From Myxococcales bacterium (lineage in GTDB: Bacteria; Myxococcota_A; Polyangia; Polyangiales; Ga0077539), in the NCBI GenBank assembly GCA_016793325.1, contig JAEUKI010000024.1:1-64000 (forward strand): 64,000 nucleotides of DNA, read 5' to 3'. A program made the translations under genes and the position numbers. Below are positions 34,697 through 42,372 of this stretch, in pieces (the first letter of the stretch is position 1; each line of letters starts with the position of its first letter). A model generated the notes under the pieces. It was not told the DNA's origin, searched no databases, and was given only the letters and a program-made list of their open reading frames with translations.

Positions 34697-35670
34697 GACC
34701 GTCGCTCACGCGCTTCGACCGTGTGCGCTGCGTTCGTGTCGCTCGCTCCGAAGGACACGCCCGTCGCTGCTTCGGACACTGCCCACAGTCGCTCGGCCGT
34801 CGCGCGCTCCTCGGCCGCGGCGGGGACCTTGGCCAACGCCGGATATCCGCGTGTTTCTCCGAGTCGATCGGGGCCGTAGTACTGTCCGGCGCCGGCGTCG
34901 GGCGACGTCGCTGCGAAGAGCACCGGGAGCGCGCCTTGCCACGCCGGCTGAAACAAGAACCAGAGCGCGCTCCGCAGCACGCTCTGAACGCTCCTGCGAC
35001 CGGGCGCGTTGTGCAGGAGCTCTGTCCGCGCGATGCCGGGGTGCGCCGCGATGCTCGTGACGCCCCACCCCGAGGCGCGGCTCCGTCGGTCGAGCTCGAA
35101 GGCGAACAACAGACACGCGAGCTTCGATTGGCTGTACGCGCGCATCGATTCGTAGCGCCGCTCGAAATGAAGGTCGTCGAACTGGATCGCGCCGTCCCGT
35201 GCCGCGACGCTCGACACCGAGACGACGCGCGCGCCGCTCGACGCGCGAAGCAGCGGAAGCAGCCGCGCGGTCAGCGCGAAGTGGCCGAGGTAGTTGGTCC
35301 CGAGCTGCAGCTCGAACCCGTCGCTCGTGCGTTGCAGCGTCGGCGGCTGCATCACCGCGGCGTTGTTGATCAGGATGTCGACGGAGTCCGCTCGCTCGCG
35401 TAGCCGCTGCGCAAAGGGCTCGATCGTGCGGAGGTCCGCGAGGTCCATCGCCTCGAAGCGGACGTTCGCCTCGGGCGCCTCCGCTCGAATACGTGTGACG
35501 GCGTCGACGCCTTTGTCTGGATTTCGTCCGGCGATCACGACGGAGGCCCCGGCGCGAGCGAGGGCGAGAGAGGCCTCGTAGCCGAGCCCGCCTGTTCCGG
35601 TGACCACGGCTGTGCGCCCGCGGAGCGTGGGAATGTCCGCGCTCGTCCACTTTGTTTGCTTCGATTGCAT
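34693..35670 (-). CDS. short-chain dehydrogenase/reductase
   Basis: A 325 aa NAD(P)-dependent oxidoreductase from ATG 35670. It has the SDR pattern: a nucleotide loop VVTGTGGLGYE, NNAAVMQ, SVSSVAAR and the catalytic MRAYSQSKLA (Tyr and Lys). The substrate is unknown; the overall form is near the retinol-dehydrogenase-like/WW-oxidoreductase branch. The glycine-rich loop is one residue shorter than the usual TGxxxGxG (TGTGGLG), which may weaken cofactor binding. It is divergent from the LysR gene with an operator between them, and overlaps the small membrane protein gene downstream. Confidence 0.82.
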   Translation of the reverse strand: MQSKQTKWTSADIPTLRGRTAVVTGTGGLGYEASLALARAGASVVIAGRNPDKGVDAVTRIRAEAPEANVRFEAMDLADLRTIEPFAQRLRERADSVDILINNAAVMQPPTLQRTSDGFELQLGTNYLGHFALTARLLPLLRASSGARVVSVSSVAARDGAIQFDDLHFERRYESMRAYSQSKLACLLFAFELDRRSRASGWGVTSIAAHPGIARTELLHNAPGRRSVQSVLRSALWFLFQPAWQGALPVLFAATSPDAGAGQYYGPDRLGETRGYPALAKVPAAAEERATAERLWAVSEAATGVSFGASDTNAAHTVEARERRS

Positions 35671-35727
35671 GACCTGCTCGACGATGGTCGTGCCGCGAGC
35701 GCGCGAGTAGCCCGTCCGCGCGGGACA

Positions 35728-35752
35728 CATTGTCTGGTACAGCAAGACAATG
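35728..35752. promoter_or_regulatory. perfect inverted repeat, likely LysR operator
   Basis: CATTGTCT (35728-35735) and AGACAATG (35745-35752) are exact inverted complements around a 9-bp spacer, between divergent starts at 35670 and 35750. The right arm ends with the LysR ATG itself. It fits the T-N11-A architecture of LysR-type boxes. Confidence 0.75.
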
Positions 35753-36673
35753 AGCCTCGACCTCGAGACGCTGCGGGTCTTCGTCCGCGTCGCTGAGCTG
35801 CAGAGCTTTACGCAGGCGGCGCAGCAGCTCGGGATCCCGAAGGCGCGCGCGTCGGCGCAGGTTCAGCGGCTCGAGCGCGACCTCGCGACGCAGCTCTTTT
35901 TGCGCTCGACGCGCGTCGTTCGACTGACGCCCGAAGGAGAGCAGCTCCTCGCGCGAGCGCGCGATCTGCTCGCGGAGTCCGAGGACATCGAGGGGCTCTT
36001 TCGTCCCGAGCGCTCGTTGCAGGGGCGCGTGCGGCTCGATCTGCCTGTGTTTCTGGCGCGCGAATACGTCATCCCGAGGATCCCCGACTTGCTCGCGTTG
36101 CACCCGAAGCTGCGGCTCGAGATCAGCGCCACGGATCGACTGGTGGCGGCGCAGCGCGAGGGCTTCGACGTCGTGTTGCGCATCGGAGCGGTGCACGAGC
36201 CGTCGCTCGTCGGTCGTCGCATCGGCGAGTTTTCGATGATGAACGTCGCGAGCCCCGCGTACGTGAAGCGCTACGGAGCGCCTCGCACGCCCGACGACCT
36301 GCGCGAGCACTACGTCGTTCACTACGCCAACGATCGGACGCCCGTCTTCGAGTACTTCGATGGACGCGCGTATCAAGAGCTCGCGATGCGCAGCTTGGTG
36401 ACGGTGGACACGAGCGAGGCGTACGGCGCTGCGGCGGTGGCGGGGCTCGGGATCGCTCAATTGCCTCGTCACGACCTCTCACTGCACGGAGGAAAGCTCG
36501 TCGAAGTCGCGCCCGACCTCGTCGCGCGCCCGATGCCCATCACCGTGCTGCACACGCACGGGGGCGCTCCTCCGCGTCGCGTCCGCGCGGTGATCAACTG
36601 GCTGATCGAGCAGCTCTCGCCGGTCGTTCGCGCGATGGGCGCAGAGAAGAAGCCGAAGGACCGCAAGGCGTGA
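35750..36673 (+). CDS. LysR-family transcriptional regulator
   Basis: A 307 aa regulator. The N-terminal winged helix-turn-helix (MSLDLETLRVFVRVAELQSFTQAAQQLGIPKARASAQVQRLE) is typical, and residues 90-300 form the two-lobed effector-binding domain (VRLDLPVFLAREYVIPRIPDLLALHPKLRLEI). It belongs to the CrgA/DntR-like group whose targets are often a divergent oxidoreductase. The start codon lies inside the inverted repeat 35728-35752, so it should repress itself and control the SDR gene. A Lys/Arg-rich tail (AMGAEKKPKDRKA) closes it. Confidence 0.88.
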   Translation: MSLDLETLRVFVRVAELQSFTQAAQQLGIPKARASAQVQRLERDLATQLFLRSTRVVRLTPEGEQLLARARDLLAESEDIEGLFRPERSLQGRVRLDLPVFLAREYVIPRIPDLLALHPKLRLEISATDRLVAAQREGFDVVLRIGAVHEPSLVGRRIGEFSMMNVASPAYVKRYGAPRTPDDLREHYVVHYANDRTPVFEYFDGRAYQELAMRSLVTVDTSEAYGAAAVAGLGIAQLPRHDLSLHGGKLVEVAPDLVARPMPITVLHTHGGAPPRRVRAVINWLIEQLSPVVRAMGAEKKPKDRKA

Positions 36674-36756
36674 GCGGATCGCTCTAAGAAACCTCCGCGA
36701 TTGCGTGCGCCCCTTCGAGCGACAAACGGCGTAGCATCCCGAACACTTTGGCCCGC

Positions 36757-37479
36757 ATGAAACGACAGTTGCTACTCTTTTCGCTCGCGCTCGGCGCGTG
36801 CTCTCGCGGCGCGCAGTCGCCGCCGGTGGCGCGCGCGTCGACGCGGCCGGTCCCGACGACGATCGCGAGGGTCGAGCCGCGCCCGCTCCTCCAGGGCGAG
36901 ACGCCGACACAAGAAATCATGGAGCGCGTCGAGGAGACCTCCGAGTTCGCTGGAAATTCCCAGGGACTCGAGCAGCTCGTCCGCGCGCTCACCGACGCGA
37001 TTCGTCGCGGGGACGACGCGCGCGCGAACGCGATCGTGGCGCCGGTGCGCGCGAGGCGATCGCCGTTGTTGCTCGCGCTTACGTTCGAGGGAGGGCGCTC
37101 GCTCTCGGGGTACCTCACGGGACCCGCCTCGTTGCCCAACGACGCGCTGATCACGCGGGCGCGCGCGTGGACCGCGGCGACGTCGATCTCGGTTCACCTC
37201 GCGACGGGCGCCGAGATCGTGCGCGGCGAGCGCGCGGGCGAGTACGCCTCGGAGCTGCGTCGCATCGGGACGCTCTTGCGCGACGGGGTGACCTTCTATC
37301 GCGTGAGCTTTCGCTACGCGAACGGGCGCACGGAGCACTCGGACCTCTGGGTGTACGCGGGCGCGCGTTGGATGTTCGTCCCCGAGCCGTGGCGCTTCGC
37401 TGAAGGGTCGCCCGATCGCGCGACGGTGGTGCCGACGCCTGCGACGTTCGCGCGCGTTCCGCCGGGGAGGAGCCGATGA
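36757..37479 (+). CDS. hypothetical lipoprotein
   Basis: No family recognised. ATG 36757 gives a clear lipoprotein signal (MKRQLLLFSLALGAC) and a product of 240 aa. The middle is helical (LEQLVRALTDAIRRGDDARANAIVAPVRARR) and the end beta-rich (GVTFYRVSFRYANGRTEHSDLWVYAGARWMFVPEPWRF), resembling a small NTF2- or SnoaL-like fold, not proven. It overlaps the next lipoprotein gene by ATGA at 37476-37479, so the two are probably exported and used together. Confidence 0.55.
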   Translation: MKRQLLLFSLALGACSRGAQSPPVARASTRPVPTTIARVEPRPLLQGETPTQEIMERVEETSEFAGNSQGLEQLVRALTDAIRRGDDARANAIVAPVRARRSPLLLALTFEGGRSLSGYLTGPASLPNDALITRARAWTAATSISVHLATGAEIVRGERAGEYASELRRIGTLLRDGVTFYRVSFRYANGRTEHSDLWVYAGARWMFVPEPWRFAEGSPDRATVVPTPATFARVPPGRSR

Positions 37480-39383
37480 AATTCTCGAGAGTGTTGCTCG
37501 CCGCGACCGCGGCGTGTGTGTGGCTCGCGGCGTGTTCGCAGCCGTCTTCGCAGCCCGACGCCGACGCATCGACCGGCGATGGCTCGATGGTGACGGACAC
37601 CGGCGCGGATCAAGGCGTCGACGCGAGGGTGTCGAGCGGCATCGGAGACCCCTGCGAAGGCTCGACGCAGGTCGAACAAGGGACGTGTGCCGAGGGGCAG
37701 GTGTGCCTGCCCGAGCAGTTCGGCTTCGCCGCTGGCTACTGCACGATGCAGTGCGGAACGTGTCCTTCGGACTCGACCTGCGTCTCGTTGGGCGGACAGT
37801 TTCGAGCGTGTCTCTTGAACTGCACGCGCGACTCGGAGTGTCGCGACGGCTATCGCTGCACGGCCGCTCCGGGCGGTCGCCGCGTGTGCTCGCCCACCGA
37901 CGGCCCGACGGGAACGCGCGACGGTGAAGCGTGCTTCACGACGACGGCGGGCCCGCATCAGCTGCCTGCGCTCGCGAGGCGAACGTTCTCCGAAGCGAAC
38001 ATCTCGCTGTCTCGAGAGCGCGCGGACACCTCGTCGCAAGCCGAAGGCAACGTCGTCGTGAGCCCCGTCAACGGCGCGGTCGCCGCGAGCTACATCGCGG
38101 TGGGTCGCAACGGCGCGTTCATGGGCGTGAGCACGCGCCTGCCCGACGGAACGATCGTTCGCAGCGGAACTGTTCGCGACCCGTCGCTCCTCACGACGAG
38201 CGATCCGGTCCTCGCCTACGACCGCAGCGGGCGACTGCACATGGTGTTTCTCGGCTACAACGTGACGTCGCAAGGGCAGCCGACGGGCATGCGCGTGCGC
38301 ATCGCGAGCAGCGGCGACGACGGTCGCACGTGGGACACGGCGCGCGCGATCGAGCCCGCGAGCTTCTGCACAACGGGCTGCGACAAGCCGTGGATCGTGA
38401 TCGGCCCCACGCCTCGCGCGGTGCTCGATCGCGACGCGGGCGTTGCTCCGATCGACGCATCGATGGACGACGGCGCCGTCGCCGACGCAGACGACCGCGA
38501 CGGTGACAGCGACGGAGCGACGGACACCGGCGTCGACAGCGGCGTCGATTCTGGCGTCGACAGCGGCGCGCCGACGGAGCGCCAGTCGATCTACGTGGGC
38601 ATCATGGTGCAGCTCAACCGCGGGCAGACCATCGAGCTCCACGTGCTTCGCTCGGACGACGGGGGGCAGACGTGGACCCCGCCGATGCGCTTCGCGAGCG
38701 CAGGCGGGACGAGCCCGACGGTCCCCAACTTGTTGACGCCCGCGGTGAGCGCCGACGGAACGCTCCATATCGTTCACGCTGCGCTGTCGACGGGGGGCGG
38801 CAACTCGGTTCGCTTCGGCGACACACGAAATCGAGTGGTCTACCGTCGCTCGACGGACGGCGGCGCGACGTGGTCTGCGCCCGTGACCGTCTCGCGCTCG
38901 ACCGATTCGCCTGTGTACGAGCAGCCGATCGTGGTGGTCGACGGGGCGCGCGTTCACGCCGCGTACACGACGGGGACGTCGCGCGGCGCGTGGGACGTGG
39001 TCCTCGCGACGAGCGAAGACAACGGCGCCACGTGGCTGCATCGCAAGATCAACGACGAGCCCGAGTCGTGCGCGACGCACGCGTTTCCGTGGATCGTCGC
39101 GGACCCGGCGCGCAATCGCGTGCACGCGCTGTGGCTCGAGAACCGCTTCGGCGACGGAGCCGCAGCGTACGCCGCGTGCCCCTCGGACCCGCGCATGCCG
39201 TGCGGGACCAACGAGCGCATCAGCGACGGGAATTTCACCTTCGAGACCTCCCGCGAACCGGGCCGCTGGCACGGGGACTACCAAGGGCTCACGCTCGGTG
39301 ACGACGGTGTGCTCTGGGCGCTCTGGAGCGACACCCGCACAGGCAGCCCGGGGATGTACCTCGCGCGCGGCGTGGTGCGCTGA
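37476..39383 (+). CDS. lipoprotein with Asp-box (sialidase-like) repeats
   Basis: A 635 aa lipoprotein (MKFSRVLLAATAACVWLAAC). A short Cys-rich module (CAEGQVCLPEQFGFAAGYCTMQCGTCPSDSTC and CRDGYRCTAAPGGRRVC) is followed by a sialidase-like propeller. Four Asp boxes are seen: DDGRTWDTA, DDGGQTWTPP, DGGATWSAP and DNGATWLHR. The Arg triad of true sialidases was not identified, so enzyme activity is open. Between propeller parts sits an Asp/Gly/Val repeat (GVDSGVDSGVDSG). It ends just before a REP pair. Confidence 0.7.
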   Translation: MKFSRVLLAATAACVWLAACSQPSSQPDADASTGDGSMVTDTGADQGVDARVSSGIGDPCEGSTQVEQGTCAEGQVCLPEQFGFAAGYCTMQCGTCPSDSTCVSLGGQFRACLLNCTRDSECRDGYRCTAAPGGRRVCSPTDGPTGTRDGEACFTTTAGPHQLPALARRTFSEANISLSRERADTSSQAEGNVVVSPVNGAVAASYIAVGRNGAFMGVSTRLPDGTIVRSGTVRDPSLLTTSDPVLAYDRSGRLHMVFLGYNVTSQGQPTGMRVRIASSGDDGRTWDTARAIEPASFCTTGCDKPWIVIGPTPRAVLDRDAGVAPIDASMDDGAVADADDRDGDSDGATDTGVDSGVDSGVDSGAPTERQSIYVGIMVQLNRGQTIELHVLRSDDGGQTWTPPMRFASAGGTSPTVPNLLTPAVSADGTLHIVHAALSTGGGNSVRFGDTRNRVVYRRSTDGGATWSAPVTVSRSTDSPVYEQPIVVVDGARVHAAYTTGTSRGAWDVVLATSEDNGATWLHRKINDEPESCATHAFPWIVADPARNRVHALWLENRFGDGAAAYAACPSDPRMPCGTNERISDGNFTFETSREPGRWHGDYQGLTLGDDGVLWALWSDTRTGSPGMYLARGVVR

Positions 39384-39443
39384 AGGGGGAGGGGGAGGGG
39401 CTGAACTTCGCGTAGAGAGCGTGGATGCGGGTAGAGATGGCCA

Positions 39444-39630
39444 CGCGGCCTCACCCCCGCTGCCGCGCGCCCCTCTCCCGCGGGATCGCGGGAGAGGGGC
39501 TTTGATTTTGTGGGCCTTGTGAATCGCCACCGGTCTTCGGCCACAACCCATCGATCCCAGAAGCCCCTCTCCCGCGGTCCCGCGGGAGAGGGGCGCGCGG
39601 CAGCGGGGGTGAGGCCGCGCGCCGCTTCTG
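39444..39630. repeat. REP-type palindrome pair (BIME)
   Basis: Two facing palindromes, CCCCTCTCCCGCGGGATCGC (left, about 39470-39501) and CCCCTCTCCCGCGGTCCCGC (right, about 39563-39596), with outward tails CGGCCTCACCCCCGCTGCCG and its complement. The left palindrome runs inward into CTTTGATTTTGTG, as at window position 75-95. Typical BIME layout. Confidence 0.85.
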
Positions 39631-39733
39631 CGCGGCAAACCGCAGCACGAAACGCGCGATGAGGCTCGTCTGTCTTCGGCGCCTATGGGGTTGCGAGGGA
39701 TCCGCTTGGTGGTGAGTATCCGGGACTCGTTCC

Positions 39734-40003
39734 ATGGACCTCGCTCGCGCAAAGACACTCGCGGGTCTGCTCGTGAGTCGCTTCGAGTCTCTCGACGCGC
39801 AGCATCCGGGCGCACATGCAGCGTCGCTCGCGTTTGCTCGACGCATGGTCGCGCTTCTCTCTGCCGCGCCGTCGCGCTCGGCGTTGCAAGCGTTGCTGAG
39901 GGACGGGCGCGCGATCGCCGCGCCTGATTGTGCGTTGCAAGAGGGGCTGTACGCGGTGTCGGCGTTGTTGCGCGCGCAGGGCTCGGTGCCGAAGGGAGAT
40001 TGA
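39734..40003 (+). CDS. small hypothetical protein
   Basis: No family recognised. The 89 aa product is almost all helical and Ala/Leu/Arg-rich (MDLARAKTLAGLLVSRFESLDAQHPGAHAASLAFARRMVALL ... ALQALLRDGRAIAAPDCALQEGLYAVSALLR), with no signal or zinc site. The following gene starts within 4 bp, suggesting a two-gene unit. The next 1.5 kb is a patch of short genes of modest codon bias, unlike the long envelope genes around it. Confidence 0.45.
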   Translation: MDLARAKTLAGLLVSRFESLDAQHPGAHAASLAFARRMVALLSAAPSRSALQALLRDGRAIAAPDCALQEGLYAVSALLRAQGSVPKGD

Positions 40004-40006
40004 TGG

Positions 40007-40519
40007 GTGGAGGCAACGGGCGAATCGGTGATCGCGAACACCGTCCTGCGAGTCACGATCGAGGAGATTCTTCCGAGCCGCATCGTTGTGCGATCCCTCG
40101 AGGGATTGGAGGGCTACGTGCTTCGATTCGACGTCGCTTGGGACCTGAGCGAGCCGACTCCGTGGCTCGCGGTCGGCGTCGAACGACACGTGTTAGTCGT
40201 CTCGATTTGTGACGATGGGCGATTCGTCGGCTCCTTTCGGCGCGTCCATGCCGAACTCGACCCTTGGGCACGCGTCGACGATCTCGTTGTGGGCAACATC
40301 GTCGAATGCACTGTCGCTCGGTTCACGGAGTGGGGCGCGATGATGCGTCTTCGCCCTCGGCTCTACGCCGGATGGCGTGCGCCGCGGAGCGAGATTGGTG
40401 CCATTGGAGATCGGCACCGCATGGTGATCGAGAGGGTCGAGGTTGCATGGCGGAACGTCGTCGTCACCACGCTTCGCGAACCCGACCCGGACCGGACGAC
40501 TCGCGCGGGCGGACTGTGA
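40007..40519 (+). CDS. hypothetical protein with two S1-like segments
   Basis: A 170 aa protein from a GTG at 40007, with GAAGGGAGA about 12 bp upstream. Two parts resemble OB-fold S1 domains: VTIEEILPSRIVVRSLEGLEGYVLRFDVAW and VVGNIVECTVARFTEWGAMMRLRPRLYAGW, each with the wGa/G-V core spacing. RNA binding is possible but the match is by eye only. A GTG at 40516 overlaps its stop, in a frame that I could not follow into a convincing product. Confidence 0.45.
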   Translation: MEATGESVIANTVLRVTIEEILPSRIVVRSLEGLEGYVLRFDVAWDLSEPTPWLAVGVERHVLVVSICDDGRFVGSFRRVHAELDPWARVDDLVVGNIVECTVARFTEWGAMMRLRPRLYAGWRAPRSEIGAIGDRHRMVIERVEVAWRNVVVTTLREPDPDRTTRAGGL

Positions 40520-40699
40520 ACGTTGGCGTCGCACGCACACTCGCGGCGTATCTTCTCGAGGTTTCGACGCTGTTCACTGGCGATCGATTCCCCCTCCGAA
40601 AACTGCGCGCTTCGAATCGTTGCTCGCGTGCGTGGCTGCAACGTACGGCGTATTGCGGCGAAGCAGCGGAGCGCGCTCCATGGATCACGCCCAACGGAT

Positions 40700-41104
40700 G
40701 TGACGTTGAACTCACTGTATCTCTTGCCCTGCGGGGTCTTCGGAAATCTCCGGTTGCTCGCGCGCCCCGACGACGCGCGCCGCGAGCTCGCGGCGCTGCG
40801 TCGGGCGCCCACTGAATCGACACGCGTCGTGAGTCGCTATCTGCGGTCGGCGACGGTCGTGTTCGCGACCATGGATGCGCCCGCGGATGTGCTTGGTCCG
40901 AGCGTTCGGATCCCCGGCGGGGGCGGTGTCTCGACGGACGGTGAGTACTACTGGCTGTCCTGCGCGGCGTACTTCGTCGAGCGCTACGGCATCGGTGTTC
41001 CGCCCGAGTTCGAGAAGAAGGCGCTCGCGATGGAGGGCGTGCCTCTGCCTGTCGCGCGGCGCACCCTCGCCACCATCGAGGACGCGCTGTTGGCTCTCAT
41101 GTAG
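40700..41104 (+). CDS. hypothetical protein, possibly 5'-truncated
   Basis: No family recognised. From the GTG at 40700 the product is 134 aa (VTLNSLYLLPCGVFGNLRLLARPDDARRELAALRRAP...), with strong coding character only after that point. The frame is open back to 40523, but codons there are atypical, and the neighbouring frames carry equally weak fragments (40443-40703, 40516-40815). The gene may thus have lost its normal 5' part. The C-terminal half, GEYYWLSCAAYFVERYGIGVPPEFEKKALAM, looks like a folded domain. Confidence 0.4.
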   Translation: MTLNSLYLLPCGVFGNLRLLARPDDARRELAALRRAPTESTRVVSRYLRSATVVFATMDAPADVLGPSVRIPGGGGVSTDGEYYWLSCAAYFVERYGIGVPPEFEKKALAMEGVPLPVARRTLATIEDALLALM

Positions 41105-41672
41105 CTCGGGATTGCGGCGGGGGCGCTGGATGCGTGTGACGAGTGGATGTCGAGTCGAGCGCGGGCGGCGACTGCGTGTGGAGCAGCGCGTGCGCATGCA
41201 ACGAGTGCACGCGCATGAGCGCCGAGTGCGGCGGGGCGTCTGCGGTCGAAGCGACCGGACGCCGAAGAAGCTCTCATTGGCATCCGCGAGCAACTCAGCT
41301 TTCCGCGGCCCGCTGCCCACGAGTCATGAGAGTCATCACCGAACTCCTCGGCGTCCGGGCGCCTTGGCCCGTGACGCCCCGCCGTACACGGCGCCACTCG
41401 ATGTGCACTCGTTGCATGCGCTGCAGTTCGCCGAGCACGTTCATCCCGAATTCTCCCTCTCACCGCATCGTTCACGATGAGGGCTCGCCCTCTGGCCGTG
41501 TGGCTTCCTCCGGCCGGGCTCGGAGATGGCGGTCGTGCTCGTTGCCTCGTGGCCCGCGATCCCGTTCAGCCCCGAGCTTCGCGAGCGGCGCCAGCGCTTG
41601 CTCGGCGCACACGCTCGACCGATTCGCGCACACGTTGATCGACGGCTGGCGTGCTATCTTCTCTCTCTCCAG
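41105..41672. other. intergenic region, no gene seen
   Basis: About 570 bp with no convincing frame on either strand. I noted no RNA gene or array. It may be remnant sequence, in keeping with the short weak genes before it. Confidence 0.45.
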
Positions 41673-42302
41673 ATGTACCCGCAGCAACCTGGGTGGAGTC
41701 CTGCGCCTCAACCACAACGATCTGCCGCTTCGTCCGCGTTGATCGCGGTGTCCGTCATGGTCGCCGCCTGCCTCGGCAGCGTGTGCTTGATGAACGTGTT
41801 CAACGGCGGCAGCCAGTCGACTCGCGAGCGCGAGCTCCGCGAGTGGCGAGTGCAGCAACAGCAATTCGCCGCTCAGCAAGCGGCGAATCACCAAGCCGCG
41901 ATGCAGCAAGCGCAGCAGGCGCAGCAGGCCCAGCAAGCATTCGGGCAGCCTGTCGCTGTCCCGAGCTTCGGAATCACGGGCAACTATCAGGATCCCGAGA
42001 ACCAGCGCATCGCGCGCGCGGCGATCAACGCGGCGCGCGAGGAAGAGTCGTTGATCGTCGCCGACGCGATGGTCGTCAACGACGGAACGCCTACGCTCAC
42101 CGTCTCGACGCTCAATCCACGCGATACCCGCGCCGAAACGAAGGCGGTCTCGATGTGCATGGTGCTGATGAACTCGCGCGCCGAGTTCGCGCAGATCACG
42201 CGGTTCGTGATCAACGGCGCGGGTGGGGTGCGGCTCGCCGACGGATCGCGCGCGCAAGGGCGCTGCTACTCCGCGAGCACTTCTGTGTGGAATCGCATGT
42301 AG
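41673..42302 (+). CDS. membrane-anchored Gln-rich protein
   Basis: No family recognised. From ATG 41673 the product is 209 aa. A short Pro/Gln-rich cytoplasmic start (MYPQQPGWSPAPQPQRS) leads into one membrane segment (SALIAVSVMVAACLGSVCLMNVF), then a Gln/Ala coiled coil with repeated AQQAQQAQQA runs (about residues 60-95), then a compact periplasmic domain (NAAREEESLIVADAMVVNDGTPTLTVSTLNPR ... CYSASTSVWNRM). The upstream in-frame ATG at 41526 adds 49 residues without a sensible topology. Confidence 0.55.
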   Translation: MYPQQPGWSPAPQPQRSAASSALIAVSVMVAACLGSVCLMNVFNGGSQSTRERELREWRVQQQQFAAQQAANHQAAMQQAQQAQQAQQAFGQPVAVPSFGITGNYQDPENQRIARAAINAAREEESLIVADAMVVNDGTPTLTVSTLNPRDTRAETKAVSMCMVLMNSRAEFAQITRFVINGAGGVRLADGSRAQGRCYSASTSVWNRM

Positions 42303-42372
42303 CGCTCGACCGACTCGGCGCACGCATCTTGTTTGTGTGTGCGCAGTTTCGAGCTGACCGCCGCGCCGCCCG

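Noticed and set aside
40516..40815. A gene starting at the GTG overlapping the S1-like stop
   Set aside because: Codon use decays after about 20 codons and the C-terminal part is antisense-like and Arg-rich; the frame at 40700-41104 explains that stretch better.
41143..41742. A 199-codon frame in the gene-poor gap
   Set aside because: Composition is Arg/Ser/Cys-rich with no structure, and it overlaps the more plausible gene at 41673.
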